Shown here piece by piece: positions 1 through 9,496 of a stretch of 64,000 bases of DNA; position 1 is the stretch's first letter; the number at the start of each line of letters is the position of its first letter. The position numbers and the translations under genes were made by a program. The stretch is from Planctomycetaceae bacterium (GTDB lineage: Bacteria > Planctomycetota > Planctomycetia > Gemmatales > Gemmataceae). The stretch spans positions 1 to 64,000 of the forward strand of contig PNLP01000036.1 in assembly GCA_013823135.1 (NCBI GenBank). The letters run 5' to 3'. Under the pieces are notes generated by a model. That model saw only the letters and a program-made list of their open reading frames with translations, had not been told where the DNA came from and made no database searches.

Positions 1-284
1 AGAGGTTTAGCCGCAAGTTAACGACCCCGTTTTGAGCGCCGGACGGGATTAAGCAGTGAAGTTCGGGCCTCGGAGACGTTCGCGGCGGGCCAAGACATCG
101 TGTTTCCAGCGCCGTTTTTGCCCCGTCATGTAACTACATCGCTTACATCATGTTCGCGTTGCCCATGACGCTCCGCTTCGGGCATGTGCTATTTGTCGCG
201 GATGCAAACATGTGCCGAACCGATCCGTTCGTGTTGATTACTTTCAGCGGTTCAACCCCGTGGCGTCGGGATACTCAGCGAGTT

Positions 285-600
285 ATGGTTGTCGTCATCA
301 GCAATGGGTCGGGCGGTTCACAGGAGCGTGTCGTGTCCCAGAACAGGCAGAGTGCGGTTGCGTCGGCGGTGGAGGCGATCAAGGCGTTTCACGCCATCGG
401 GGCGGCTCTCCCGAAGAAGTCGAGTCACAAGGAGGTGCACGACAAGGGGGGGCATCGAGGGCGAAGCTGAGAAACTGCGGATGAACCCCGACACAGTCCG
501 CAAGGCCCGCCACTTCGCCGACCCCGTTTCGCCGACCCCGTGTAAGTTCAACGAGGTGGTGCGTTCTGGGTTACGCCGTGTGTTACACCGCGGAACGTCC
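285..600 (+). pseudogene. decayed paralogue of the 252-aa mobile-element protein encoded at 6432-7190
   Basis: An open frame starting at the ATG at 285 reads VVVISNGSGG and continues to EVHDKGG. It then shifts frame near 450, after which the next frame reads GIEGEAEKLRMNPDTVRKAR. The second part resembles LGLNLDTLGKLRRIA in the intact minus-strand protein at 6432-7190: same spacing and a shared N-x-DT-x-x-K pattern. I infer a frameshifted remnant of a related gene. No intact gene is visible elsewhere in 1-969. Function unknown; the similarity is short and judged by eye. Confidence 0.3.
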
Positions 601-969
601 ACCACTCGACAACGCAATCGAACATTTCCAGGGGAAATACGCGAGATCGGTACGGTTTTCGACGCACCCTGTGGGCCAGAGATATCGAAACGGGCACGTG
701 CGTGCTCGGGACAGAGATACCATGCCCGTGTGATAGGACGCGGCCGAAGCGGAAGTGGCGATTAACGAACCCATTTCACGCGTCAACGGTGCGTTCAGGC
801 ATCCTGGACGCCGTTCACTTGAGCTTTCTGTGCTGACGCACAGCGGAAGGTGCGCCGTTTTCGGACTGGGTCGGTGCGTGGCACAGTTGCGATCTCCGGA
901 CCTTCCACCCGCTCCGACGGTCGAATGCAGGAACTCGCCTAAACTGGCGAAACTGCGATCGCACAGCTC

Positions 970-1310
970 CTCACCCGCATCCACCACGCCGCGATCATCT
1001 GCTGAGTCTACGAGCGGTCGAAGCAGTTCCACACCCGCGTCGTTGGCCTGGAGGTCGTTGCCGAAGTACGCCGTGCCGCACGAGACTCGCACAAGCTCGA
1101 CCTGCGGTTGCCGGACGGGACGCAGGTCGCGTCGCTCAGTTTTCCAAACTCACAGGAGCGACCAAGCTATCCGAGGCGTGAGGCCCACAACATCTTGCCT
1201 TCGCGGTCGTTGACGTCGAGGTCGCAGTGGCTCACGTGATGGAACACGGCATCGTTGTTGAGCTGGTGCGGGTACGGACCGAACTCTCGTTGCAGGCGGG
1301 CGTCGGGTGA
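970..1310 (+). pseudogene. VOC/glyoxalase-family pseudogene
   Basis: Conceptual translation gives LTRIHHAAIIC, a TGA at 1003-1005, then VYERSKQFHTRVVGLEVVAE and KLDLRLPDGTQ. After a frameshift near 1172 the +2 frame carries a second TGA at 1179-1181 and then QHLAFAVVDVEVAVAHV. These match, in order, the conserved blocks of small vicinal-oxygen-chelate proteins (YaeR-like glyoxalases): HHxAI, ERSKxFY, LDLRLPDG and HLAFxVDDVE. The gene has at least two nonsense codons, one frameshift and a degraded 3' end, so it is dead. Family identity is strong; the original substrate is unknown. Confidence 0.72.
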
Positions 1311-1390
1311 CGTACTGTTGATTCTCGAAGCGGATTCCTTGCTTCCGGTGTAGTCCATCTGGGTACGATCCATCACGGCGAGGTTCACCC

Positions 1391-3646
1391 ATGCCGCGGC
1401 CGATGTTCGTGGTGTTGACGGCGTGCTTACTCGGTTCCGCCGCACTCACACGAGCCGACGACCCCGAAGACAAAGCCATTAGCTTCATGGAAAAACTCGG
1501 TGGGCAGGTCAGACGCGATCAGAGTTCACCCGGTACGCCCGTCACCGAAGTGCGGCTGAGCCTCACCGCGTTGACCGACGCGGGGCTGAAAGAACTGGCG
1601 GCATTCCCGCGTCTCACGTCCCTGAGTCTGAGCAACACACAGATCACCGACGCCGGATTGAAAGAACTCGCCGGTCTCACAAACTTGACCGCACTCGGCC
1701 TCAACGGCACGCGGATCACCGACGCCGGATTGAAAGAACTCGCATCACACAAGAATCTCACGGATCTCAATCTCTGGGGCACTCCGATCACCGACGCGGG
1801 GCTAAAGGAACTCGCCGGCCTCACGAACCTGACGGTCTTGAATCTCAACGGCACGAAGATCACCGACACGGGATTGAAAGAACTCGGCGGGTTGAAGCAA
1901 ATCACGGAACTCGACCTGAGCCGAACGTCAGTTTCAGATGTGGGTCTGAAGCAACTCGCCGGATTCCAACGCCTCAACACGCTAACGCTCAGCAACTCTC
2001 AGATTACAGATGGCGCGTTGCGGGTGTTGCGTGAAATCGGCCTCTTGCACGCACTCTCGCTCGCCACGCGAAAGGGTGGCAGCCGCCCATCCAACGCGGA
2101 GGAAGTCGTCGCACTCGACCTGAGATTCACGAAAGTGACAGACGCGGGCGTTGTGGAAATCACCGTGTTTAAGAACCTGACCTCCCTCGACCGCCGGGGC
2201 ACCAAGATTCGACTCGCGGGCTTCCACGACATGCCCGGCCTGAAGCACCTGACCACACTCGGTCCCAAGCCACCGGTTACGATTGACGACACGCTGAACG
2301 AACTGCGGGCACTCGGGCGTGTGCACCTTCTACCCCAAGCCGCCGCGGAGAGAGGAGAACGCCCCAGAAATTCGGACGAGGTCGTTTCGCTGAACTTGTC
2401 GAACGAGACGGTAACTGCCGAAACGATAAAGCACTTCGTTGACCTCAAGAACCTCAAAACGATGCAATTCCGCTGGGTGACGTTGTCTGACGGGGCCGTC
2501 GCGGAGTTGCCGTCCCTGAAGTCGCTCACCCTGCTGAGTATGCGTGGAACGAAGATCACCGACGAGGCCGTCCCAGAACTTGCCAAGCTCACGAACCTCA
2601 CCACGCTGGATTTGGCTGGCACTCAGGTCAGTGACGCGTTCGTTAATGAATTCGCAAACCTCAAGCACCTCAACACGCTCATTTTGCCCTACCGCTCGAT
2701 CACGGATCGGACGCTGCGGGTGTTGGCGAATTCCAACCAGTTGCACGTCCTTGAGGAGTCGGGTGCCCTGCACGGGCGACCCGCCACAGCCGAGGGCGTC
2801 GTAAGCTTGGACTTGAGCCGAACCCAAGTCACGGATGCGGGCCTTAAAGCCCTTACTGGTTTGAAGAACCTGACCACGCTCCGCTTGTCGGACTCGGTCA
2901 CCGACGCGGGGTTGCAGGAACTATCCAGGTTCCAGAACCTCTCCACGGTGAACCTGGAGCGTACACAGGTCACGAACGCAGGGGTGAAAGCACTTGCCCA
3001 GCTCAAAAACCTCGCAACCCTCCGACTCGACGACACAAAGATCACGGACGCGAGTGCGGCCGATCTTGTCGAGCTCAAAGGGCTGGCCACACTCAGCTTG
3101 CCATCGAATGTGATTACCGACCACACACTTCAGGTGTTCGCGAAAGCAAATCGACTGTCAGTGTTGTCGATCTGCAAGGGTGGCCTGTTTCCAGAATGTG
3201 CTCGACTCATGAAGGGCATCCCCCTCGGACCGGAGCAGGTGAGCTGCATCGACCTGGGCTACACGTCGGTGACCGATGTGGGGTTCAAGCAACTCGGCTC
3301 GCTAAAGAACCTCCGGTCTCTGGAACTGAGCGGCAGGATGACCGGCGTAGGTATCAGTGAACTCGGGGCGTTGAAGAAGTTGACGTCACTCAGCATCTCG
3401 TCCAACTTGGATCGGTCAGCCTTCACGGACGCCGGGTTCAAGGAACTCGGCACACTAACGCAACTGACGTACTTGCGGTTGAACACCGACGTAAGCGAGG
3501 TTGGTGTCGTGGAACTCTCGAAACTCGTCAACCTCGCCCAACTCGACTTGTGGTCTGCACAAATCACTGAGGGCGGCTGGAAGAAACTCCAATCCTCGCT
3601 GCTGAACTGCGAGGTGCGGAAGCCGTTTAAGTTCAAACAGAACTGA
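1391..3646 (+). CDS. exported leucine-rich-repeat protein (751 aa)
   Basis: The ATG at 1391 is followed by a signal peptide of about 22 residues (hydrophobic VVLTACLLGSAALT, then ADD). The rest is almost entirely leucine-rich repeats of the cysteine-containing/RNI-like type with a 24-residue period: ITDAGLKEL, xLTNLTxLxL, xGTxITDAG. A higher-order unit is superimposed: four blocks read roughly LRVLxxxxxLHVL, then a basic loop, then EVVSLDLSxTxVTDAG, near nt 2015-2140, 2285-2410, 2710-2840 and 3125-3260. Such proteins are abundant in Gemmataceae and are presumed to be protein-binding scaffolds in the periplasm or cell envelope. No catalytic motif is visible. The gene stands alone, with decayed sequence on both sides. 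Repeat assignment is firm; the biological role is unknown. Confidence 0.88.
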   Translation: MPRPMFVVLTACLLGSAALTRADDPEDKAISFMEKLGGQVRRDQSSPGTPVTEVRLSLTALTDAGLKELAAFPRLTSLSLSNTQITDAGLKELAGLTNLTALGLNGTRITDAGLKELASHKNLTDLNLWGTPITDAGLKELAGLTNLTVLNLNGTKITDTGLKELGGLKQITELDLSRTSVSDVGLKQLAGFQRLNTLTLSNSQITDGALRVLREIGLLHALSLATRKGGSRPSNAEEVVALDLRFTKVTDAGVVEITVFKNLTSLDRRGTKIRLAGFHDMPGLKHLTTLGPKPPVTIDDTLNELRALGRVHLLPQAAAERGERPRNSDEVVSLNLSNETVTAETIKHFVDLKNLKTMQFRWVTLSDGAVAELPSLKSLTLLSMRGTKITDEAVPELAKLTNLTTLDLAGTQVSDAFVNEFANLKHLNTLILPYRSITDRTLRVLANSNQLHVLEESGALHGRPATAEGVVSLDLSRTQVTDAGLKALTGLKNLTTLRLSDSVTDAGLQELSRFQNLSTVNLERTQVTNAGVKALAQLKNLATLRLDDTKITDASAADLVELKGLATLSLPSNVITDHTLQVFAKANRLSVLSICKGGLFPECARLMKGIPLGPEQVSCIDLGYTSVTDVGFKQLGSLKNLRSLELSGRMTGVGISELGALKKLTSLSISSNLDRSAFTDAGFKELGTLTQLTYLRLNTDVSEVGVVELSKLVNLAQLDLWSAQITEGGWKKLQSSLLNCEVRKPFKFKQN

Positions 3647-4675
3647 CAGTTCCGCATCCACACGGCCGCTCCGTGTTTATCTGGTTCTGATCGTTCAACG
3701 ACCGCCTCGATCGCTTCAACTCAGACCGACCCTGCGGGGTGCCGACGAGCTATGGGTCTCGCGTAAGCTTGAGGCGGCTTAGCTCGGAGCCGTCGGACAG
3801 CTTGATCTCCACTACGGCGAGCCGGTGGATGGTCCGTCGTACCGAGCGTGACGGCATGAGATTTCGAGTGATGTCGTCGAGTGTGCGGGTTACACAGCTT
3901 CTGTCCAGGCAATGCGGCCTCCCAGGATCGGTTCCCACTCGACTGACCGGCCTGCGGGTCGTGATAGCGAAATGGGATGCAATTCTAATAGTGGATTTGA
4001 GATCTCTTCGACCAGATCTGCGAACGCGGCCACCGATACCCGGACGAGAGCCTCGAACGCTGCGGGGGACCGGAACAGTTTCTTGCTGTATAGGTGCGTC
4101 GCGAGATCGGGGGTAATGGGCCGTCTCCGTGAATTTTGTTCCGGGGCGAGGGCCAGGTTCGGAGTTCCGCCGGGATGACGCGGTGTGGTTCCCGTCCGGG
4201 CGGCGACCGCCGACCAGGGCGAAAGTGCCCGCTTTCACTCCCAGAACACGCACCCGGTCGATCGGGGCCTCGGAACGCCTGTAACGTGCCTTGAAACTAC
4301 CCGCTCGAAGGAGGTTTTGGCAACGCCGACGAGTGCGCAACGGCCCAGCAGACACGCCGGAAGATCGCCCAAGGGTGGGTTCCGGCGTCGAACCGGCGGT
4401 TAGCAACACCCGAAGTGCCCGTAAATACGCCTACCTTGCGCCATTTTTTGAGCCGGTAGAGTCACTGCCGCAGGCTTATTCTTGGTGATGGAGACCACCG
4501 GGGCACGAAGCCTCGCCGCTGGGTTCCTTCCACTTTCTTCGAGTAGCCGCAGTTGAGATCCGGGAACGGACTGTTGCTACAGGGGTGACTGCGTAGACCC
4601 CCGCTGAATCCGAAAGTGGTGGCGGACGAGCAAGCGGTACGATACTCGTGTTTCACTGCTGCCACATTGAACGAG
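3647..4675. other. gene-free stretch with possible transposase debris
   Basis: No convincing intact gene is present. On the minus strand around 4100-3980 one frame reads LFRSPAAFEALVRVSVAAF, resembling the N-terminus of planctomycete IS5-like transposases. Another frame ends in SDGSELSRLKLTRDP at about 3750. These could be fragments of one decayed transposase, but the pieces are in different frames and no terminal inverted repeats were found. Confidence 0.3.
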
Positions 4676-5089
4676 ATGACAAGCCCGATGAATGCGATCG
4701 ACGGATACGTGTACGTGCCCGACTCTGACCCAGGCGTCCTCGCCGGTGCGGCAGGGGGCGTGGTCGTTCGGAAGTCGGACCGATCGCCCCCTTGGATCGT
4801 TGTCGACCACACGATCGACTCGACGCTCGTCGCCCGCTGGCCAAGTCGACTCTGGTACGTTGTGGTGCTCGACGCAGAAGGCGTCGAGCAGGCAAGTGCT
4901 CACGCGCATTACACACGGGCACTCGCGGTCAAGGTCGTCGAAGAGGTTCCGGTTTCGTCCTTGTTCGGCGAGCACGGGGATGCGGTGGTTGCGGTCCTCT
5001 CGTTCGCTTCCCACATCGACGTTGCCACGGTCGAACGACTGGCCGAACTCCGGCACCCGGAAGGCGACCGGGCGTATTCTCGTGCGTGA
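4676..5089 (+). CDS. hypothetical protein, possibly 5' part of a stop-interrupted gene
   Basis: The frame runs from the ATG at 4676 (an in-frame ATG also exists at 4688, and a weaker GTG at 4616) to TGA at 5087-5089, giving about 137 residues. The product is acidic to neutral and rich in Val and Ala (GVLAGAAGGVVV, AHAHYTRALAVKVVEE). It has no membrane segment and no motif I recognise. The same reading frame reopens beyond the stop, through a second stop (TAG at 5165-5167), into another 78-codon segment ending at 5440. A once longer protein of about 250 residues is therefore plausible. Third-position G+C bias supports coding. No ribosome-binding site clearly decides the start. Confidence 0.5.
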   Translation: MTSPMNAIDGYVYVPDSDPGVLAGAAGGVVVRKSDRSPPWIVVDHTIDSTLVARWPSRLWYVVVLDAEGVEQASAHAHYTRALAVKVVEEVPVSSLFGEHGDAVVAVLSFASHIDVATVERLAELRHPEGDRAYSRA

Positions 5090-5440
5090 CAGCGGTGGCT
5101 CGAACGCCGTGGTAGCGGTTCGGTGTCATACGCGTTGGATTACAGCGGAACACTTGCGGCCGGTTAGGGGCAGTCTCGTTCGCCGCTCAACTACGGACTC
5201 TCACTCGTGTACCGTGCGGTGTCGGACCGGGCCGAAGTTGTTGTCGGACCTGGGGCGTTAATCGAGGACGAAGAAGGCGAGCGTGCACTCGGCCCTGTCT
5301 GGGTAACCGCGGCTTCTGCGCTGTTGGACGCAGCGATGGCCATTGGTGCCCCATCAGTTGCAGTGGAGGATGCGGCCGACTTAACGGCGGCATGGATGGT
5401 GGTGAACGATTCGGCCAATGCCTTTCCACCCACTGCGTGA
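5090..5440 (+). pseudogene. same-frame downstream remnant of the 4676 gene
   Basis: Directly after the TGA at 5087-5089 the same frame reads QRWLERRGSGSVSYALDYSG, meets TAG at 5165-5167, and continues as LNYGLSLVYRAVSDRAEVV to a stop at 5440. The last 78 codons (from the GTG at 5207) look coding by composition: ALIEDEEGERALGPVWVT, then AMAIGAPSVAVEDAADL. It could be a separate short gene starting at 5207, or the C-terminus of the upstream gene. Function unknown. Confidence 0.4.
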
Positions 5441-5758
5441 TTAGATCTTCCTCGGCTTCGTCGCATTATTGATCCGCCCGAGGAGCCGGCGGTGTACCTC
5501 GCGTGCCAGTCTGGTGTCGTTCAGACCTCGAAGGTGGCTAGCGCACTTCTCCAGAGCCGTCTCGATTTTCTTTTCATCGTCCTCATCAAACCCTTTTCGG
5601 ATCGCTGCTTCCTTGGCTTTTCGTTGTTGAATCGCTAACTTGCTCGCTTCGTTTTTCTGCTCGTCCTCGCGCAGCTCATCGAGTGCTTCTTGCTGTTTGT
5701 CGGTGAGTGCGGCCTTCTTGGTCGCGGTCTGCTTCTTGGCGGGCTTCTTGGGCGGCAC
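5441..5758 (-). CDS. small basic hypothetical protein (105 aa)
   Basis: ATG at 5758. The N-terminus is a Lys/Ala/Thr-rich tail (PPKKPAKKQTATKKAA). A charged helical middle rich in Glu, Lys and Gln follows (ALDELREDEQKNEASKLAIQ), and the C-terminus is basic (REVHRRLLGRINNATKPRKI). The Lys/Pro/Ala tail suggests nucleic-acid binding, as in histone-H1-like tails of planctomycete proteins, but the rest matches nothing I know. Helical propensity is high with no membrane segment. It sits at the presumed left edge of the mobile element, convergent with the broken ORF ending at 5440. Confidence 0.6.
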   Translation of the reverse strand: MPPKKPAKKQTATKKAALTDKQQEALDELREDEQKNEASKLAIQQRKAKEAAIRKGFDEDDEKKIETALEKCASHLRGLNDTRLAREVHRRLLGRINNATKPRKI

Positions 5759-5759
5759 G

Positions 5760-6431
5760 ATGTAGCTCCTGGTGGGGGTGCGGTCACAACTTGCGTATCG
5801 TCGGAAGGAAGATTTTTACCTGTACGTTTTGGCCTTCGTGTGGCGGATCATCTATCGCCTGTGGGCCACGGGAACCGGCTGAGGCTGACCGACTTTGACC
5901 ATGAAGTGGTCAGACGGTCTGTCCTTGTGAAAATACGGGCTCATGCAGCCAGCACCCTCATCCAAACTCAAAACTTCATCCAGCGTGGCGTCCCTTACCC
6001 CTCGCCCGCGGGCAAGGTCAGGCCTCGTTGAGGTTCGTTTGGAGGTGATCACGCCGCCCAGCGTCGCCGTCTACTTGACACCGACTCGTCCTCCGGTTGA
6101 GGCCGGTTTTGCCTCTCGCGAGTGGGGAGCGGGCGTTTCGTCTGTTTGGTGGGCATGTGGAACGCGGCGAAAGATGTTGCGTGACGGCATGATGTTACCG
6201 CCCTCAATACCACATCTCAACCAACCAGTTCACCTTTTGATCGAAGACACGATTGCGTAGGGCAACCGTGCGGCGGGACTGTACGGTGTTCTTGCATCTG
6301 CGCAGAATACTGCGATTTTCATTAACGGAGTGCGAACTCCGGTTGATCAGAAAGGCATCTTTGGCCCTCGCCGGAGCAAACCCTCGTCGGTCGCGAGGCT
6401 CATCGTAATGAGGTTGCGGTCCGAGAAGCCT
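5760..6431. other. intergenic stretch, no gene recognised
   Basis: About 670 bases with only short overlapping ORFs whose composition does not look coding. No tRNA, repeat family or terminator stands out. It precedes the stop codon of the minus-strand gene at 6432. Confidence 0.4.
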
Positions 6432-7190
6432 TCACCTTTTCCGCCTTCTCCCTTCGCCCTTCTTGCCACGGGGCAGGTGCTTGGCGAGACCCGTCTGAAC
6501 TGCCGCGACGGCGATATCGGCGTCGCGGACGAGGTTGCGGACACCACTGGGCAGTTCAGTGGCGGCGTCTTCGGTCCACCGAAGCCAACGCAAGCACAAC
6601 CCCTCCAGTACCACCAGGCACTGTTCCTTGTCAGGCGGAACAAACGGCTTGCGCCCGGCCCCGACCCTGCGTGCCCCGCGGGCGACTTGCACGTGGCGTT
6701 CGAGCGTGCTGAGCGTCCATGACTCTCGTATGGCCTGGGCGAGAAGTGAATCGCGGGTCTTCCGGTCGGCGACCGCGAGTGATCGGATCAGGTGGCTGGT
6801 CGAGAACCGCGACCTGTGCCGTCGGATCTTATTGGCCATAGTCTCAATCTTCTTGCGGTCGTAGTCGGCAGCGATCCGGCGAAGCTTACCGAGAGTGTCG
6901 AGGTTGAGTCCCAGTGCAAGTGACGCTTTCTCTTCGCTCTGCCGCCTTTTGAGGCGAGCGAGTTCGTTTCCCAGCCGCTTGGTTGCCTTGCGGTATACGA
7001 GGCGGGCGGGCGGGCAGTTTTCGAGGCAGTCGCAACCCCACTCCCAAAGGGCGACGATCTGGGCGGCGTTGCGGTCTGCTAGTTCGGGAGTAACCCGATC
7101 GGATTTTGGCTTCACGACGGGCTCACTATCGGAGTGCTTCTCGGGAGCACTTCCTTTGTGGTGCAAGAGACCCACACGTGCAACGGTCAA
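6432..7190 (-). CDS. mobile-element hypothetical protein (252 aa), DUF1016/ParB-like flavour
   Basis: The frame opens at TTG 7190 and no internal ATG gives a better start. The protein is strongly basic and helical. A central segment (FSTSHLIRSLAVADRKTRDS, then AIRESWTLSTLERHV) recalls the pattern of YhcG/DUF1016 N-terminal and ParB-like helical domains: a basic helix, then ExxWTxxxLE. This is analogy by eye, not a family assignment. The C-terminus is a Lys/Arg/Gly-rich tail (RGKKGEGRRRKR) suggestive of nucleic-acid binding. A frameshifted relative appears at 285-600, so the family was duplicated locally. It follows the 89-aa gene (7374-7643) on the same strand. Confidence 0.55.
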   Translation of the reverse strand: MTVARVGLLHHKGSAPEKHSDSEPVVKPKSDRVTPELADRNAAQIVALWEWGCDCLENCPPARLVYRKATKRLGNELARLKRRQSEEKASLALGLNLDTLGKLRRIAADYDRKKIETMANKIRRHRSRFSTSHLIRSLAVADRKTRDSLLAQAIRESWTLSTLERHVQVARGARRVGAGRKPFVPPDKEQCLVVLEGLCLRWLRWTEDAATELPSGVRNLVRDADIAVAAVQTGLAKHLPRGKKGEGRRRKR

Positions 7191-7373
7191 TTTTCAAAAA
7201 GCACTCTTTCAGTGCTTCCGCGGACCTGAGTCGGCGGCAGGCAGACGGACCGGCCATTATTCTGGCGAACTGGGGCGTCGCGATGGGTGGGGGGAATGTG
7301 CGTCGCTTCCGAAGCACGGGGCCGTGCATCCATACGACGGGAACGATCCCCTCCACGCCAACACGCCGTGAAG

Positions 7374-7643
7374 CTACAAGAGGCGCACCACGCAGTTCAT
7401 GGCGTACCGGCCGGGCTTGCCGGTAGGTAGCTCCTTATGCCCGTAGACGATCTCCCCAAGTCCGGTGAGGTCCGCCAGGTCGTTGAGAATTTGGAGCCGG
7501 TCGAAACCGAACTCGTCGGCCAACGCACTGGGGTCGATGATCTTGAACTCGTGGCCGTTGAGCACCACTTTGCGAGAAATCGTGGGGAGGACGCTCTTGA
7601 GTACGGCGAGCACTCGTGCGCGGCGTTCAGCGATACTGTTCAT
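7374..7643 (-). CDS. small hypothetical protein, possible winged-helix fold (89 aa)
   Basis: ATG at 7643. The sequence (SIAERRARVLAVLKSVLP, then DPSALADEFGFDRLQILNDL, then GEIVYGHKELPTGKPGRYAM) has the helix-helix-helix-wing rhythm of a winged-helix DNA-binding domain; the last segment would be the wing. No specific family is recognised. It lies 170 bases downstream of the DnaB-like gene, separated from it by a double hairpin, so it may be transcribed separately. Confidence 0.55.
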   Translation of the reverse strand: MNSIAERRARVLAVLKSVLPTISRKVVLNGHEFKIIDPSALADEFGFDRLQILNDLADLTGLGEIVYGHKELPTGKPGRYAMNCVVRLL

Positions 7644-7746
7644 GTGGCCTCTTTCTCAATAGTGGTTTTTGAATTGGCGATCTCGGTCCCCACACGTCGC
7701 GATCAGAGGGACAACCAAATCCGTCTTGACCTCGCGTGGGGTTCTT

Positions 7747-7785
7747 GGGTTAGACTGCTTTCAGCAGTCTAAACCCCTACGGGGT
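7747..7785. terminator. tandem hairpins after the DnaB-like gene
   Basis: A perfect 9-bp stem (TAGACTGCT, loop TTC, AGCAGTCTA) extended by GGGT/ACCC-type pairs is followed at once by a second stem (ACCCC, TAC, GGGGT). It lies just past the stop (7813) of the minus-strand helicase gene. The position fits transcription termination or mRNA 3'-end protection. There is no long U-tract. Confidence 0.5.
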
Positions 7786-7812
7786 AAACCCAGGCAGACC
7801 CCTTAGCGCCCT

Positions 7813-9366
7813 TCACTTCTTGACCTTCTTCTTCGACTTATCCTTACCTACTGGTGGCGACGGAATCTCCACATCGGCGACGCACTCCTCAAACCTGTAC
7901 GTGTTGAAGTGGAAGGTTTCGAGCCACGTGCCGCGCTCGGTCCCGTCACGCCCTTTGTCCAACCCGACGGAGATAATGCTGCGGCCGTCTATGCGAAGTG
8001 CCTTCCGTTTCTCATCGACGGCCTTCTTACGGGCCGGTCCTTTCAATCCGCGTATCGAGGGGTACAGGTGGGCGATCTCTTCGTCGGACGCGAGAGAGGT
8101 GAGCACCGTGGCCTCGGCTGCGTACTTGATGCGGGTTGATCCCATGATGTCCGACCCGTCTTGGGCAACCTGCTTCACCCCCGCCAGCCGCTTGCGCATC
8201 TCAGAAATGGCGATAACCGCAGCGAAGTCGTCCCCACTCTTCCGCCCCTCCGAAACCACCCGCTTAAGTTCGTCGACCCGAAAACGATCGGCGTCGAGCC
8301 CTTCGAGACCCTGAGCACTCAGTAGTTGGAGGTAATCGACCACTAGGAGACACCGCTGCTTGCCCGACTTGCATTTGGCCTGTTCCACCATCCTGGAGAG
8401 GGACTTGGCGGTGACACTCTCGCCCGCCTCGGAGCCCACGACGACCAGTCGTTTCCCGCCCAGCTCGCGGATGATCTGTTCGGCCTCGCATATACGCCCA
8501 TGTACAGCTTTGGTGTGGAACGGGTGCTTCTTTTTGCCGGACGGCCCGCTGCCCTTCATGTAGAGCTTCCAAGGGATGTTCGCCTGCCGGCACACCATGC
8601 GTGCGATGAGCACCTCCCGTCGCATGTCGAGTGACACCACCACCGCAACGGTGTCGTCCTGCTGAGCCAGCACGCCCCGCACCACTTGGAGGGCCTGGGA
8701 GGTCTTCCCGCAGCCTTCGTTGCCCGCCAGGATGGTGATGCCCTTGAGCCCGTCCAGTGCCTTGTCCCAGCGCTCGTCGCCGGTGGCCAGTCCACCCAGC
8801 GGCTTGCCGAGGCCATTCTCCTGCCACGTCTTGTAGCCGTCCCAAGCGTCAGAGAGGAACTGGACATCGGCCGCGACCTGCCCGGCGGCGTCGGCCTTGT
8901 CCGCGAGCGCCCGCAGGTCGTCCGGCGTGGGCACCCGATCCTTGTTGTTCATGGCCATGGACGCCGAGTACAGGCCGCCCTGGATGATCAGGGGCTGACA
9001 CTGGGCGAGTGCGAGTTTCTCAGAGTAGCTTTGCTTGAGCTTCTTAATCTTCTTGATGTGGACGCCGACTTGCTTCTGCTTCTCCTTCTTCTCATCCTCG
9101 TCAATGAGGCCCAGTTGCGCGATGAACGCCTGGGTGCGGGCGACGACTTCCTCGACGAAGCCATCCTGACCGGGTCGCAGGGTGACCTCCTTGTATGCTC
9201 CCACGAGGGCCGCGAGGTCAACTCCGTCAGGGCCGCGGTGGTGCAGGAACAATTCGGCCGTCGTATCTCGCAACACGTCGAACACGGACTCGTGGTGCAA
9301 GGCGGCACAGACGACATGTTCCAACTCCTGTTCGGTCAACTTGTTGGGGGCCTTGAACTTCTCCAC
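7813..9366 (-). CDS. DnaB-like replicative helicase (mobile-element type, 517 aa)
   Basis: GTG start at 9366 with a good GGAGGAG site about 7 bases upstream. The first ~100 residues form a helical region like a DnaB N-terminal domain (LTEQELEHVVCAALHHESVF). A linker then leads to a RecA-like core starting with LGGLATGDERWDKAL. Walker A is GNEGCGKTS, an arginine-rich segment follows (DMRREVLIARMV), and Walker B is CLLVVDYLQLL. Later comes the DnaB-type MGSTRIKYAAEATVL stretch, where chromosomal DnaB has SG(S)xxIExDAD. The C-terminus is Lys-rich. It probably unwinds the element's origin as a ring helicase. It is shorter and more divergent than cellular DnaB. A 19-bp inverted repeat lies directly upstream. 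Confidence 0.82.
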   Translation of the reverse strand: MEKFKAPNKLTEQELEHVVCAALHHESVFDVLRDTTAELFLHHRGPDGVDLAALVGAYKEVTLRPGQDGFVEEVVARTQAFIAQLGLIDEDEKKEKQKQVGVHIKKIKKLKQSYSEKLALAQCQPLIIQGGLYSASMAMNNKDRVPTPDDLRALADKADAAGQVAADVQFLSDAWDGYKTWQENGLGKPLGGLATGDERWDKALDGLKGITILAGNEGCGKTSQALQVVRGVLAQQDDTVAVVVSLDMRREVLIARMVCRQANIPWKLYMKGSGPSGKKKHPFHTKAVHGRICEAEQIIRELGGKRLVVVGSEAGESVTAKSLSRMVEQAKCKSGKQRCLLVVDYLQLLSAQGLEGLDADRFRVDELKRVVSEGRKSGDDFAAVIAISEMRKRLAGVKQVAQDGSDIMGSTRIKYAAEATVLTSLASDEEIAHLYPSIRGLKGPARKKAVDEKRKALRIDGRSIISVGLDKGRDGTERGTWLETFHFNTYRFEECVADVEIPSPPVGKDKSKKKVKK

Positions 9367-9407
9367 GTAACTACTCCTCCCTGCCGTGCAGGGAATTGAA
9401 AGGTGGG

Positions 9408-9496
9408 AGTAGCGAGGGTGAGATCTGGCGTGCCGGTCGCGTGCATGCTACATTTCATGTGCGGATTGCTGGTGGCGAGATCTCACCCTCGCTACT
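9408..9496. repeat. perfect 19-bp inverted repeat upstream of the DnaB-like gene
   Basis: AGTAGCGAGGGTGAGATCT at 9408-9426 is repeated exactly, inverted, at 9478-9496, with a 51-base spacer. It lies 42 bases upstream of the GTG start of the helicase gene. A 6-bp stem (CCCTGC/GCAGGG) also abuts the ribosome-binding site. It could be a replication origin or iteron pair, an operator, or a cruciform control element. Confidence 0.75.

Noticed and set aside
3740..4100. A transposase gene on the minus strand
   Set aside because: Only fragments in different frames, no intact ORF and no terminal repeats, so listed only as possible debris.
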